Origin: an uncultured Acinetobacter sp.
GTDB taxonomy: Bacteria > Pseudomonadota > Gammaproteobacteria > Pseudomonadales > Moraxellaceae
DNA: 64,000 nucleotides
Assembly: GCF_947493735.1 (NCBI RefSeq)
Contig: NZ_CANLSL010000004.1
Location: 82,274 to 146,273, forward strand
Direction of reading: 5' to 3'
In this document: in pieces, positions 16,696 to 26,885 of the stretch
Numbering within the stretch: position 1 is the stretch's first letter
Layout: every line of letters starts with the position of its first letter
Position numbers and translations under genes: made by a program
The notes under the pieces: generated by a model
What the model saw: the letters and a program-made list of their open reading frames with translations, nothing else
Database searches by the model: none
Told to the model about the DNA's origin: nothing

Positions 16696-17223
16696 CTAAC
16701 TCGACTTACGTTTCACTAATTCAATCCACCAATTGTCTTGATGGTGATTTCTCCATGCAGGATGTTCAATCAACAGGTTAAAATCACAGCTTGGATGATC
16801 TGCGTATTTTTTCAACCAATGACGTGTCATCGCCACTTCTTTTTGAGAAATCGCAGCATATGCAAGCATCAAGAAAATATCGACATCTTGATAATGCGAC
16901 AGTGGTTTAAGTACTTGCTGGGTGATGAGTGCAAAACGAGTTTCACCTGTCACTTCAAAATAAATCATATATGCCTGCGCAAGATGTAAGGACAGCGCAA
17001 GATAAAGACTTAACGGCATCTCATCAACTTCAACACGTGCTTGCTCAAGAATGACAATCGCTTCTTGCAAAAAGTGAATTTGCTCTGATTTGACACGGCT
17101 GTGTGTAACCAACTCCAGTCGAAGCTTGCCACGTTCAAGCGCAAGTTCAGACGAGTTCTCTTGTAGATAAGCTTGATCAGTTTCACCAATTTTACTGATG
17201 AGTAGTTTGCTTGCTTCGCTCAT
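16696..17223 (-). CDS. hypothetical helical protein
   Basis: A 175-residue soluble protein with no recognised family. It is almost entirely helical by composition and carries repeats reminiscent of TPR helices (QIHFLQEAIVILEQARVEV, LSLYLALSLHLAQAYMIYFEV, DIFLMLAYAAISQKEVAMTRHWL). There is no signal peptide or membrane segment. The stop codon lies within an imperfect tandem run of AACTCAAAAACT-type units at about 16660-16700. It precedes another unknown gene on the same strand. Confidence 0.7.
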   Translation of the reverse strand: MSEASKLLISKIGETDQAYLQENSSELALERGKLRLELVTHSRVKSEQIHFLQEAIVILEQARVEVDEMPLSLYLALSLHLAQAYMIYFEVTGETRFALITQQVLKPLSHYQDVDIFLMLAYAAISQKEVAMTRHWLKKYADHPSCDFNLLIEHPAWRNHHQDNWWIELVKRKSS

Positions 17224-17343
17224 AATGCCTCGCTAAATTGCTTTGAATTTACGAATTTGAACTTAAGGAAATAAATTCTACAGCTATAAATGAGGGTGAG
17301 TTGGATTTAATCAAGTTGGAATGAGGTGACTAACTTATATACT

Positions 17344-18591
17344 TTAGCCATTCAAAGTTAAAGATAAAATGGCATCTTTAGGAGGCGCTGTACTGACTTG
17401 AATCGCCAATCGTCCAGGTTGAACACGTAAACCGCAAATTTCAAATTGATCGACCAATTGGCGAACGAGTTCTTTACTTTCACGCAGGATATTCAGCCCC
17501 GGTAAAATACTGAAATCGGTCAGGCTAATGAGTCGCTCGGTCATCCAAGATCGGTTGTTAATAAAATCTATAAATCCTGCTTGCTCAAGGTCAATGTACC
17601 AAAGGCGATGTTTTTCTTGACGAATTCCCGGAATATCTCGAATCAGATGATTCATAATTTTTGCTACAGGAATACGGTTGATGACTTCAAACCCAACCTT
17701 GCCGACACGACGTGTTGCCCAGTTGGTCATGGTGCCTGCATGACGCACTTGCAGATCAAGGTGTTCATCAGTTTGTTTTAAGCGCAAAAATTTTTCTTTA
17801 CCTAGTCCACATTCCAGTACATCGAATTTTAAGGTGAGTCGATAGAGTACACGGCTATAATGCCCATCGACTTCGATCTGAAATTGATCTTGCCCACATT
17901 GCACCGTGATATTGTCAATGTCTTTAGATTCGACTCGGCTTCGGATTTGTTTATTGAGTAGCACTTCGGGTAAATACAGGGTAATTGGATTATTGCCGAG
18001 GAAGTTTTTCGCCATATTTAGGCTGACACTTCGAGCGACTTCACTGGTTTCTGTAACCAGTCCTCGGACTGCTTTCGTTGAATAGTTTTTCATGCCAACC
18101 ACGCTATTTTTGGTGTGTTGACTGATTTGATCAAGGGTGTCTAGCGTTGTATTGGTAACATGTCCAAGCGCACCCACAATATCCGTCGTCGTATCAGTGG
18201 CGAAGTTTACCGCGATTTTTGCACGTTTAAGCGTAGAGCTAAAAGTCTTGTTGAGGAGTTCCCGAGAGTTTGGCTGATTCACATCAATACCAGTATCAAA
18301 ATAATCCACACTTCGACTTATTTCAGGCTCGACGTCTAGTTCTGGTTCGAGCTTTGATGCTGATTTTGATACTTGTTTTAATCCTAATTTAGAGTCTTGG
18401 TCTGTAAGTGGTGTTATTTCGGTGTTGCTACTATCTTTTGAAATGTTTGTTGAAATATCACGTGTTGCTATTTTCGTTTTGACAGGTTCAGGTTGTTTAA
18501 ACGGATTTGATGACTTTTTTGAGGTTTTGTTAAGTGAGTCATTTTGAGTCGGCATGTCCGAATTGACGTGATCGTCGTTCTGATCGTGCAT
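17344..18591 (-). CDS. hypothetical protein with disordered N-terminus
   Basis: A 415-residue protein of no recognised family. The first 90 or so residues are polar and low-complexity (Asn/Ser/Lys/Asp-rich, several PEV/PEL turns). Residues about 125-195 form a Thr/Ala/Val-rich amphipathic stretch (IVGALGHVTNTTLDTLDQI). The remaining 200 residues look globular with alternating strands (DQFQIEVDGHYSRVLYRLTLKFDV). AGGAG precedes the ATG. No signal peptide or clear transmembrane helix is seen. It is 120 bp upstream of the hypothetical gene at 16696 on the same strand. Confidence 0.72.
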   Translation of the reverse strand: MHDQNDDHVNSDMPTQNDSLNKTSKKSSNPFKQPEPVKTKIATRDISTNISKDSSNTEITPLTDQDSKLGLKQVSKSASKLEPELDVEPEISRSVDYFDTGIDVNQPNSRELLNKTFSSTLKRAKIAVNFATDTTTDIVGALGHVTNTTLDTLDQISQHTKNSVVGMKNYSTKAVRGLVTETSEVARSVSLNMAKNFLGNNPITLYLPEVLLNKQIRSRVESKDIDNITVQCGQDQFQIEVDGHYSRVLYRLTLKFDVLECGLGKEKFLRLKQTDEHLDLQVRHAGTMTNWATRRVGKVGFEVINRIPVAKIMNHLIRDIPGIRQEKHRLWYIDLEQAGFIDFINNRSWMTERLISLTDFSILPGLNILRESKELVRQLVDQFEICGLRVQPGRLAIQVSTAPPKDAILSLTLNG

Positions 18592-18797
18592 GTCATACTC
18601 CTGTTGTTATTGTCCGAAATGTCCAAGGCGACGATAAAAAAGCAATCCAATGTGTACCAATGTGGAAATATCAAAATGCCTTTTTGGAATAATTTTAATA
18701 TAACAAAATTCTAGGCAAGATTGTCAATGACTTAGACGTGGCAATTTTTGGATTATTTTACAGCGAGATTTTCACTAAATGCTTTAACTCAGGAATT

Positions 18798-19409
18798 TTA
18801 GCCGAGTACAGGATCGCTATTTCGCATCCAAGCTGTGATGGAGAGTCGATCTTGTTTGGTTTCAAGCACTTCATGCAAGAGATCACTTTGGAACAATATC
18901 AAACGATTTGGCTGTGGCTCGATCACATGCCATTGATCTTGAATGTCTTGTAGGCGAAGTTGACCTTGCCAATCATCGTGCCATTCAGGATGTAGATAGT
19001 ATACGGTGGAAAATACTCGACCATTTTTTTGTTGTGGATTGTCCCGATGTAAGGCGTAGAATTCACCTGCGTGATAGCAAGCAAAATGCGCTTCAATATC
19101 TCGAATACCCGCAAAGAAGTAACGATTAAAATCTTGTGATAAGCATTCTAACTGTTCGATATGTTTCGACGCTAAGGTGAAATGTGGCTCAATCCATAAG
19201 ATATGATCGCTACGAATCTCCGTCATTACGCCATCTTGAATAGATGCTTTACGAAATTGATCTAAGTGCGTACAGCATTCTTGCTGAAGCGCTTGCATAT
19301 ATTCCAAAGGATAAAGTCCATCAATGATGCTAAAACCTTGAGTCTGCATCTCGTTGAGGATGTGATCGATATCAAAATGTACATGAAGCTTGAGAGTGTG
19401 CTGACTCAT
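18798..19409 (-). CDS. 2-oxoglutarate/Fe(II)-dependent oxygenase (prolyl 4-hydroxylase type)
   Basis: A 203-residue protein with the double-stranded beta-helix signature of P4H-like oxygenases. The iron-binding HxD is in FYALHRDNPQQ (about 122-132), the distal His is in LFQSDLLHEVLE (about 172-183), and a 2-oxoglutarate-binding Arg follows in DRLSITAWMRN. YHAGEFYALH and FSTVYYLHPEW are typical of this group. Such enzymes hydroxylate protein or small-molecule substrates; in bacteria the targets are mostly unknown. It is monocistronic. Confidence 0.85.
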   Translation of the reverse strand: MSQHTLKLHVHFDIDHILNEMQTQGFSIIDGLYPLEYMQALQQECCTHLDQFRKASIQDGVMTEIRSDHILWIEPHFTLASKHIEQLECLSQDFNRYFFAGIRDIEAHFACYHAGEFYALHRDNPQQKNGRVFSTVYYLHPEWHDDWQGQLRLQDIQDQWHVIEPQPNRLILFQSDLLHEVLETKQDRLSITAWMRNSDPVLG

Positions 19410-19631
19410 GATAAGCGCCGATCAAAAGTAGAGTAAATAAAGTAGCAAGTCATAGATGCCATGCGATTTTTGCTTATTCGTATTGTATGAACCAATACAT
19501 TTGAATCAGCTTGGCTATTGTAGTGTATGTCTATAATCAAAGTCATCGAGAAAGTCGTACAACTGACGCACAATATTACAAATCATTTCATGCTAAAATA
19601 GCAGATATTCAATCATTTAAATTTAATCTCA

Positions 19632-20486
19632 ATGAATTATCGTCACCATTTTCACGCAGGTAACTTTGCCGACGTGATGAAGCATGTTTTGCTGATGCAA
19701 CTTTTACAACAAATGAACGCCAAAGATAAACCCTATCGCTATGTGGATACACATGCAGGTGCAGGTAAATATAATCTTGCGGATGCACCTGCACAGCGTT
19801 CAGGTGAGTATTTGTCAGGTATTCATCGTTTGATGCAGCTCAACAATAAAGCTCGCAAAGAAGCACCTGAAGTTGTACAAGACTATCTCAAAGCAGTTGA
19901 AAATCTGCGTGAAACAGAAGGCAAGGGTGTGTATCCCGGTTCTCCGTGGTTTGCCCTAGATACCATGCGTGAGCAAGATGTGGCAACGGTTTTTGAATTG
20001 CAAAGTGATGTCTTTGCACAGCTCCGTCACAATTTGTATGATCGACGTTTACAAAGCCATCAACGTGATGCGTATGAGGGCTTACTGGCGGTGATTCCAC
20101 CGAAAGAAAAGCGTGGCGTGGTGATGATTGATCCACCGTATGAAATTGAGCGTAAAGACTTTCCGCAGTTGGTCGAACTGATTCAAAATGCTTATAAGAA
20201 ATGGTCAACTGGTGTTTTTGCAATTTGGTATCCGATCAAAGATCGTGCCATGATTGAGCGTTTTGAAAAGAAAATGCAAAAGACAGGTATTCGCCGTCAG
20301 TTAGTTTGTGAAATCTGTGTGTGGCCTGATGATACGCCAGTCGGTTTGAATGGTTGTGGTTTGCTTATCATCAATCCACCATGGCAGTTTGATCAACATG
20401 CCGATGATGCTTTGCAATGGCTATTGCCGCATCTCAAAATGGCAGAAGGCGCACAAGCAAAAGTGAAATGGTTGGTGGGTGAGTAA
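19632..20486 (+). CDS. rlmJ: 23S rRNA (adenine-2030-N6)-methyltransferase
   Basis: A 284-residue RlmJ, which methylates A2030 of 23S rRNA using S-adenosylmethionine. The N-terminal signature MNYRHHFHAGNFADVMKHV is characteristic, DTHAGAGKY (about 39-47) is the SAM-binding loop, and MIDPPYE (about 165-171) is the DPPY motif IV of N6-adenine methyltransferases. NPPWQFD occurs near the C-terminus. Length matches the family. Confidence 0.94.
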   Translation: MNYRHHFHAGNFADVMKHVLLMQLLQQMNAKDKPYRYVDTHAGAGKYNLADAPAQRSGEYLSGIHRLMQLNNKARKEAPEVVQDYLKAVENLRETEGKGVYPGSPWFALDTMREQDVATVFELQSDVFAQLRHNLYDRRLQSHQRDAYEGLLAVIPPKEKRGVVMIDPPYEIERKDFPQLVELIQNAYKKWSTGVFAIWYPIKDRAMIERFEKKMQKTGIRRQLVCEICVWPDDTPVGLNGCGLLIINPPWQFDQHADDALQWLLPHLKMAEGAQAKVKWLVGE

Positions 20487-20537
20487 ACTCGATTTGCTCA
20501 TACTTTATAAAGTTTAAAATAATTCAAAATAGGAATA

Positions 20538-21410
20538 ATGATGCACGATTCTAATGATATGCAACATGACGCCAAGCAGTCGATAAAGACAGATACAATG
20601 CCAAAAGATCATAGTGGGCAGAAAGCTTCAACAGGCTTGGATTATGACGGCATTACCTTTGAAGTGGTGGAAGAAGAGCAGACAGCAACGGGTAAAGTGC
20701 GCCGTCGGGGCATCTATCTGTGGCCGAATCTGATTACCACTGCTGCATTGCTCAGTGGTTTTTACTCAATCATTGCCAGTATGAATGGTCAATATCTGCA
20801 AGCGGTGTATGCGATTATCATTGCGGCGCTACTCGATGGCTTGGATGGTCGAGTGGCTCGTGCGATTGGTGCACAAAGTGCTTTTGGTGAACAATTTGAC
20901 TCTCTATCAGACTTGCTTGCCTTTGGTGTGGCGCCTGCGATCTTGGTGTATAGCTGGAGTACGCATGATCTGGGGCGTATCGGCTTGGCGTGTTGCTTTA
21001 TTTATACCGTGTGCGCAGCGTTTCGTTTAGCTCGTTTTAATGTGCAAATTGGTACTGTGGATAAACGTTACTTCATCGGAATAGCCAGTCCGCTTGCAGC
21101 AATTATTGTGATTTGCTCGGTGTGGGTACAGCAAGATTTCAAAGATACACTGGATTTCAGTGCGGTATGGTTGCAAGGCTTAAATGCTGCGACCATGGTC
21201 ATTGTTGGTTTATTGATGATTTCAAATCTGAAATATTATTCTTTTAAAGTCATGGATCGTAAGCGTGTACCCTTTGTGATCATGATTCCTGTCATTCTGA
21301 TTTTCTCTGCGATTACGTATAACATTCCAGTAGGGATTTTGATTGTGTCGATCATTTATGCTTTATCAGGGATTGTGACTACTTTGATGAGTCGTAAGCA
21401 AACTGCTTAA
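20538..21410 (+). CDS. pssA: CDP-diacylglycerol-serine O-phosphatidyltransferase
   Basis: A 290-residue integral membrane enzyme that makes phosphatidylserine, the precursor of phosphatidylethanolamine. The CDP-alcohol phosphotransferase motif is DGLDGRVARAIGAQSAFG (about 98-115) continuing to EQFDSLSD. Around eight hydrophobic helices follow the polar N-terminal tail of about 50 residues. AGGA precedes the start, and two adjacent ATGs are possible. It is followed by a clear terminator. Confidence 0.93.
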   Translation: MMHDSNDMQHDAKQSIKTDTMPKDHSGQKASTGLDYDGITFEVVEEEQTATGKVRRRGIYLWPNLITTAALLSGFYSIIASMNGQYLQAVYAIIIAALLDGLDGRVARAIGAQSAFGEQFDSLSDLLAFGVAPAILVYSWSTHDLGRIGLACCFIYTVCAAFRLARFNVQIGTVDKRYFIGIASPLAAIIVICSVWVQQDFKDTLDFSAVWLQGLNAATMVIVGLLMISNLKYYSFKVMDRKRVPFVIMIPVILIFSAITYNIPVGILIVSIIYALSGIVTTLMSRKQTA

Positions 21411-21427
21411 AATTCAAAATTTCGCTT

Positions 21428-21470
21428 TAAAAAAACTGTCAATTGAGCAAATCAATTGACCGTTTTTTTA
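21428..21470. terminator. Rho-independent terminator of pssA
   Basis: GTCAATTG/CAATTGAC stem with a seven-base loop, A-run before and T-run after, 18 bp beyond the pssA stop. It is placed between convergent genes and can act in both directions. Confidence 0.88.
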
Positions 21471-21487
21471 GGGTGGATAAATGTGAA

Positions 21488-22549
21488 TTAACGCTTTTTC
21501 ACGATACCGTCGTTAATCATTTGTTGGAAGTGCTCAATCACACTGACTTTAATATCACGATAGTGAATCCCCAATTCTTTAATACTACGATCAGCATTAA
21601 AGTAAATTGGATAACCCATGTTCAATTTGACAAATTTACGGCTTAGTCCATAGATTGGTGCAATGGCTTGGAATAGGATTTTTGGTGCTTCCATTTTTGG
21701 AAATGGATATTTTGAACCAAATTTATTGGCTAAGATTTTACCCATTTCAAGCAAGCTCAATGTTCCGCCACTCACGATATAGCGACCATGCGCTGTTTCA
21801 GAAAAAGCCGCTGCAATATGTGCATCCGCCACATCACGCACATCGACAATACCATTCCACATTGCAGGCACGCCAAACTTCAGTGTGCCATCACCAAACT
21901 GTTGCAACACTTCGACACTACCAGATTGCGTACTTGAAGTCAGGGAAGGTCCCATGACCAGTGCTGGGTTGATACATACCAGATTCCAGCGGCTTTGTGC
22001 AGATTGCATTTTCCATGCTTCACGTTCGGCAGCGACTTTAGAATATGGGTAGGGTTGATGGTCAGCGCTACTGGTTTCATTCCAATGGCTTTCATCGAAG
22101 CTATTATTTTCCGTTTCTTTGATCTCTGCGGCATCACCATAAGTCGAGGCAATACTTGAGGTGAGCACGACACGTTTGACAGTATTGGTACGATTGACAG
22201 ATTCGAGTACATTGCGAGTACCTTCAATGGCAGGCTCGATAATGTCTTTCACCGCATCTTTGTAATTGCTCACTACAAAAGGTGATGCGGTATGAATCAC
22301 CACTTCACAGCCTTGCATCGCTTCGTCAAAAGCTTGCGGTGTCAAGAGATCTGCTTTGAAGAATTGGATTGGTGTTTCAGTTTGTTTTGACAGCTGTTCT
22401 AAATGTGCAATTTTATCTTTCTTTGATGGGTCACGGACTGTCGCATGAACAGGCGTCCCTTGCTTGAGCAAGCCCTCAATGATCCAACCTGCGACATAAC
22501 CTGTTGCACCAGTCACCAAGACAGGTTTTGATTTATCAATAATAGCCAT
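21488..22549 (-). CDS. NAD(P)-dependent extended SDR (dihydroflavonol reductase/epimerase-like)
   Basis: A 353-residue extended short-chain dehydrogenase. The cofactor motif is VTGATGYVAGWI (about 12-23). The active-site Tyr and Lys are in YPYSKVAAE (about 165-173), preceded by VVLTSSIASTYG with the catalytic Ser. This pattern is that of dihydroflavonol-4-reductase, cinnamoyl-CoA reductase and related aldehyde reductases, not of sugar epimerases in the strict sense. The substrate is not inferable. It is monocistronic. Confidence 0.85.
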   Translation of the reverse strand: MAIIDKSKPVLVTGATGYVAGWIIEGLLKQGTPVHATVRDPSKKDKIAHLEQLSKQTETPIQFFKADLLTPQAFDEAMQGCEVVIHTASPFVVSNYKDAVKDIIEPAIEGTRNVLESVNRTNTVKRVVLTSSIASTYGDAAEIKETENNSFDESHWNETSSADHQPYPYSKVAAEREAWKMQSAQSRWNLVCINPALVMGPSLTSSTQSGSVEVLQQFGDGTLKFGVPAMWNGIVDVRDVADAHIAAAFSETAHGRYIVSGGTLSLLEMGKILANKFGSKYPFPKMEAPKILFQAIAPIYGLSRKFVKLNMGYPIYFNADRSIKELGIHYRDIKVSVIEHFQQMINDGIVKKR

Positions 22550-22703
22550 TTTTCACCTAAATTTTAATGAATATATCCTTAATCACACCCAACATCTAAA
22601 CGATTGATTCTCTTATCTCTTGTGTTTAGATCATGCGAATTTTTTATATCTTAAATCACAGACGTGACAACAACAAGAATTCATAGATGAGTGTGCAATA
22701 AAT

Positions 22704-22730
22704 AAGCTCACCTATCGGTGAGCTTTTCAT
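22704..22730. terminator. Rho-independent terminator of argF
   Basis: Perfect 9-bp stem AAGCTCACC/GGTGAGCTT with loop TATC, 14 bp beyond the argF stop on the minus strand, followed there by a T-rich stretch. On the plus strand TTTT follows the stem. Confidence 0.85.
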
Positions 22731-22743
22731 TTGAGGTAATGAT

Positions 22744-23661
22744 TTATTTCTTACTATGTTCATTGAGTAGAAATTCAACCAATGCTTTTTGTGCATGTAG
22801 ACGGTTTTCTGCCTCATCCCACACCACAGCATTTGGATGATCGAGCATATTTTCTGAAATTTCTTCGCCACGATGCGCAGGCAAACAGTGCATAAATAAA
22901 CAATCAGAATGCGCCAGTTGCATTAATGCCTCATTGACTTGATAGTTGGCAAAGGCTTTTTCACGAAGTTTTTGTTCTTCTTCCTGTCCCATGCTTGCCC
23001 ATACATCAGTCACGATTAGATCGGCATCTTTGGCAGCAGCTTCAGGAGAATTAACAAGCTCAACATGATCTGCAAATTCAGCCAAGAATTTTGGATTTGG
23101 CGTGTAACCTTCAGGCGATGCAATGCGCAGTTTGAAGCCGAGCATTTGCGCAGCTTCCATATAGGAGTTGCACATATTGTTGCCATCACCAATCCATGCA
23201 ACCGTTTTACTTTCGATATCGCCACGGTGTTCAAAATAGGTCTGCATATCGGCAAGTAGCTGACAAGGGTGGTGATCGTCAGTTAGACCGTTGATAATCG
23301 GAACAGATGAATATTCTGCAAACTTTTCTACGATGTCATGTCCAAAAGTACGAATCATGATGATGTCGAGCATACGTGAGATCACACGTGCGGAATCTTC
23401 AATCGGCTCACCACGACCTAACTGTGTATCTCTCGGCGACAAGAAGATTGCATCTCCACCAAACTGACACATTCCTGCTTCAAATGAAATGCGAGTACGT
23501 GTACTCGACTTCTCAAAAATCATACCTAAGACTTTACCAACAAAGGGTTGATAAGCTTCTGATTTTCGGTGAAGTTGTTTGAGTTCAGTTGCCCGAGCGA
23601 GCAGTTGTTTGAATTCAAAAGGAGTGAGGTCACGCAGGGTGAGAAAATGCCGTAGCGCCAT
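22744..23661 (-). CDS. argF: ornithine carbamoyltransferase
   Basis: A 305-residue enzyme forming citrulline from ornithine and carbamoyl phosphate in arginine synthesis. The carbamoyl-phosphate loop is [12 protein letters not shown] (about 50-61), [11 protein letters not shown] (about 129-139) follows, and the ornithine-binding [11 protein letters not shown] lies near the C-terminus. The ATG at 23661 ([12 protein letters not shown]) is preferred to the GTG at 23673: it matches family N-termini and has GGA at good spacing. The gene stands alone with its own terminator. Confidence 0.94.
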   Translation of the reverse strand: MALRHFLTLRDLTPFEFKQLLARATELKQLHRKSEAYQPFVGKVLGMIFEKSSTRTRISFEAGMCQFGGDAIFLSPRDTQLGRGEPIEDSARVISRMLDIIMIRTFGHDIVEKFAEYSSVPIINGLTDDHHPCQLLADMQTYFEHRGDIESKTVAWIGDGNNMCNSYMEAAQMLGFKLRIASPEGYTPNPKFLAEFADHVELVNSPEAAAKDADLIVTDVWASMGQEEEQKLREKAFANYQVNEALMQLAHSDCLFMHCLPAHRGEEISENMLDHPNAVVWDEAENRLHAQKALVEFLLNEHSKK

Positions 23662-23849
23662 AGGTTGGTCCACAAAATAACTGTAACAAACCAGTGAGTT
23701 GGTGAGTTATGAATGAAAAAAATAATCTACTAGTGTACAGCTGTTTATTTTGTTAATGCAAACAGAAAATTAATAAATATATTTCAATAAATGTATTACA
23801 AAAAAGAATACTGAACGATTGAGCTTGGTTAATTAATTTCTAAAGCCGA

Positions 23850-24470
23850 TTAAATCGCATGACCCCGAATAAATCGCTCAACGAAGTAGTCGATCCGCTC
23901 ATTATCCATAATTTCTATCGGTAAACCTACCATTGCTCGCCAATGCAAATCTTGAAAAAATCCAAAAAAATAAATTGATGATTCAGTTGGGCGTTTGCAA
24001 TCAATGAAGCCAAGTTGATCCATTTTTTCTAAATATTTGGCGAGTGTCGAATATGCACGCTTTGGACCTTGATTATAAAGTTCAACCTCAAGCTCTTGGT
24101 TTTCCGAAGAAATATTCATCAATAGTCGATCAAATGCCATGCTTTTTTTATCAGTAAAAATCGCATAAAGATCGTGTAATAGTTTTGTGAGGTTTACACG
24201 AATATCATCACTTTCATGTTGGCAAGCCAGTTCGATCTGGTGAATAAATTGATCGCTACGATCACGACAAATTGCCAAAAATAAACCTTGTTTACTGCCA
24301 AAATACTAATAAATTGTTGCCTTAGAACCACCAGCTTGTTCAACGATTTGGTCAAGGCTGACTTGGTCATAGCCATATTGAATAAAAAGCTCAGTTGCCA
24401 CGTCGAACAAAACAGTACAACGATCGACTGCACGTTGGGTATTCGGCGGATTGACAAGTTTTGTTTTCAT
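23850..24470 (-). pseudogene. TetR-family regulator with an in-frame amber codon
   Basis: One continuous 207-codon frame from ATG 24470 to the stop at 23850, interrupted only by TAG at 24306-24308 (codon 55). Before it, the helix-turn-helix reads SLDQIVEQAGGSKATIY; after it come YFGSKQGLFLAICRD and a normal C-terminal ligand domain ending FIRGHAI. In TetR proteins this position is usually Lys, Gln or Arg, so one base change is enough. The stop lies inside the DNA-binding domain and should abolish function unless suppressed. It is divergent from prpB. Confidence 0.85.
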
Positions 24471-24744
24471 ACAGGCGTTACTAGGCGAAAAAGGGCGTGA
24501 TATAAATTGCGACTATATCATAGCATGATTTCGCTTTTGCTTAGTATGACGCTTGAGCGGATGGAATGATTTGTGGGAGCTTAAAAGTGATAGAAGTTTT
24601 GAGCTTATGTATGGGTTCGATGCAAATTGGCATAAAAATTAACACTTTGGTCTAAAATTAGAATAATTACTCGAAAATGCCATAGCTTTATTTGATTTTA
24701 TTTCTATACTGCTAGGGCAAAATGATTTTAGTGGAAAGGAATTT

Positions 24745-25626
24745 ATGTCACAGAATTCAGCTGGAGCACGTTTTCGTGCGGCATTGTTAGAAGAAAAGCC
24801 TTTACAAATCATGGGTACAGTCAATGCCTATGCTGCCATGATGGCAACTCAAGTGGGCTATCGTGCCATCTATCTCTCAGGCGCAGGTGTTGCCAATTAT
24901 TCATACGGTATGCCTGATCTCGGTATGACCAGTCTTGATAATGTTCTTGAAGATGTCCGTCGTATTACTAGTCGAGTGGATACACCGCTTCTAGTGGATA
25001 TTGATACAGGTTGGGGCGGTGCATTTAATATCTCTCGTACCATCAAACAGATGATTTCAGCAGGTGCTGCAGCGGTACACTTAGAAGATCAAGCGGCTCA
25101 AAAGCGTTGTGGTCATCGTCCGAATAAGGAAATCGTGAGCCTTGAGGAAATGGTTGATCGTGTCAAAGCTGCCGCTGATGCCAAAACCGATCCTGATTTT
25201 GTCTTGATGGCACGTACAGATGCCTTGCAAAAAGAAGGGCTACAAGGCGTGATTGATCGTGCTTGTGCATATGTAGAAGCAGGTGCCGATGCGATCTTTG
25301 CAGAAGCGATGACAGACATTACTATGTACAAAACCGTCTGTGATGCGGTCGGTGTCCCAGTACTTGCCAATATTACCGAATTTGGTTCTACGCCTTACTA
25401 CACGGTGGAAGAATTGGGTGAACAGGGTATTTCGATGGTGCTCTATCCACTCTCTGCAACTCGTGCAATGCAAAAAGCAGCGTTACAGGTGATGCGTTCG
25501 GTACGTGAGCACGGTACGCAAGTCAATGTCTTGGACATCATGCAAGAGCGTAAAGAGTTGTATGAATTCTTGAATTATCATGAGTTTGAACAGACTCTGG
25601 ATAAACTGTTTCAAGAGAATAAGTAA
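24745..25626 (+). CDS. prpB: 2-methylisocitrate lyase
   Basis: A 293-residue isocitrate-lyase superfamily enzyme that splits 2-methylisocitrate into pyruvate and succinate in the methylcitrate cycle for propionate. It has [15 protein letters not shown] (about 45-59), the metal-binding DIDTGWGG (about 87-94) and the catalytic loop [12 protein letters not shown] (about 117-128). AAGGA precedes the ATG. It forms an operon with prpC 91 bp downstream. A broken TetR gene is divergent; its involvement in regulation is unproven. Confidence 0.95.
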   Translation: MSQNSAGARFRAALLEEKPLQIMGTVNAYAAMMATQVGYRAIYLSGAGVANYSYGMPDLGMTSLDNVLEDVRRITSRVDTPLLVDIDTGWGGAFNISRTIKQMISAGAAAVHLEDQAAQKRCGHRPNKEIVSLEEMVDRVKAAADAKTDPDFVLMARTDALQKEGLQGVIDRACAYVEAGADAIFAEAMTDITMYKTVCDAVGVPVLANITEFGSTPYYTVEELGEQGISMVLYPLSATRAMQKAALQVMRSVREHGTQVNVLDIMQERKELYEFLNYHEFEQTLDKLFQENK

Positions 25627-25717
25627 ACAGTCATCTCGTTTAAATCAAGGGCGATGAGTAAAAGCCCTTAAAACCATCTGAAAAATCATCAATAGAAAAA
25701 TTGAATTGGAGTAAAAC

Positions 25718-26845
25718 ATGGTAGAAGGAAAGGTCTTATCAGGGGCAGGGCTACGTGGTCAAGTTGCAGGAAAAACTGCACTTTCAACTGTAGGTAAAAG
25801 TGGTGCAGGACTGACCTATCGTGGTTATGACGTACAAGACTTGGCAGAGCATTGTCAGTTTGAAGAAGTGGCGTATTTGATTCTGTACGGTGAGCTACCG
25901 ACGCAAGCACAGCTTGATGCGTATAAAACAAAATTAAAAGGTCTACGCAGTCTGCCACAGGCACTGAAAGAAGTGTTAGAACGCATTCCTGCCAATGCAC
26001 ACCCGATGGATGTAATGCGAACAGGGTGTTCGATGCTCGGAAACCTTGAAACGGAAACCTCGTTTGATCAGCAACATGATCCGACAGATCGTTTATTGGC
26101 TGTATTTCCGTCGATCATTACTTATTGGTATCGCTATAGCCATGATGGTGTGCGTATTGATGAAAATACCGATGATGATTCTATCGGTGCGCATTTTTTA
26201 CATTTGCTTCATGGTAAAAAACCGAATGAACTACATGAGCAAGTGATGAATGTATCGTTGATTCTCTATGCAGAGCATGAGTTTAATGCGTCGACATTTA
26301 CAGCACGTGTTTGTGCATCGACTTTATCAGACATGCACTCGTGTATTACTGGTGCGATTGGTTCACTTCGTGGTCCACTTCATGGTGGCGCCAATGAAGC
26401 AGCGATGGACATGATTGAAAACTGGAAATCTGCCGACGAAGCTGAACGTGAAATGATGGGCATGCTAGAGCGCAAAGAAAAGATCATGGGCTTTGGTCAT
26501 GCGATCTACAAAGATAGCGACCCACGTAATGCGATCATCAAGATTTGGTCGGAAAAGCTTGCCAATGATGTCGGCGATACGGTGCTCTATCCTGTATCTG
26601 TGCGCTGTGAAGAAGTGATGTGGCGTGAGAAGAAACTGTTCTGTAACGCAGACTTCTTCCATGCGTCGGCGTATCACTTTATGGGGATTGCGACCAAACT
26701 GTTTACACCAATCTTCGTGATGAGTCGTCTGACGGGTTGGGCTGCGCATGTGATGGAGCAACGTGCAGACAATCGTATCATTCGCCCAAGTGCGGAATAT
26801 ACTGGCTATGATTTGCGTAAAGTTGTGCCGATTGGTGAGCGTTAA
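25718..26845 (+). CDS. prpC: 2-methylcitrate synthase
   Basis: A 375-residue citrate-synthase-type enzyme condensing propionyl-CoA with oxaloacetate. The start is typical of PrpC (GAGLRGQVAGKTALSTVGKSG). Catalytic residues lie in GPLHGGANEAAM (about 221-232), GFGHAIYKDSDPRN (about 257-270) and the VMEQRADNRIIRPSA motif near the C-terminus. TGGAG precedes the ATG. A strong terminator follows, so the unit is prpB-prpC only; acnD and prpF, often cotranscribed, are not here. Confidence 0.94.
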   Translation: MVEGKVLSGAGLRGQVAGKTALSTVGKSGAGLTYRGYDVQDLAEHCQFEEVAYLILYGELPTQAQLDAYKTKLKGLRSLPQALKEVLERIPANAHPMDVMRTGCSMLGNLETETSFDQQHDPTDRLLAVFPSIITYWYRYSHDGVRIDENTDDDSIGAHFLHLLHGKKPNELHEQVMNVSLILYAEHEFNASTFTARVCASTLSDMHSCITGAIGSLRGPLHGGANEAAMDMIENWKSADEAEREMMGMLERKEKIMGFGHAIYKDSDPRNAIIKIWSEKLANDVGDTVLYPVSVRCEEVMWREKKLFCNADFFHASAYHFMGIATKLFTPIFVMSRLTGWAAHVMEQRADNRIIRPSAEYTGYDLRKVVPIGER

Positions 26846-26885
26846 TTGGTTCTAAGTCTTTTGGTTCTAAATCATTGAGCAATGA

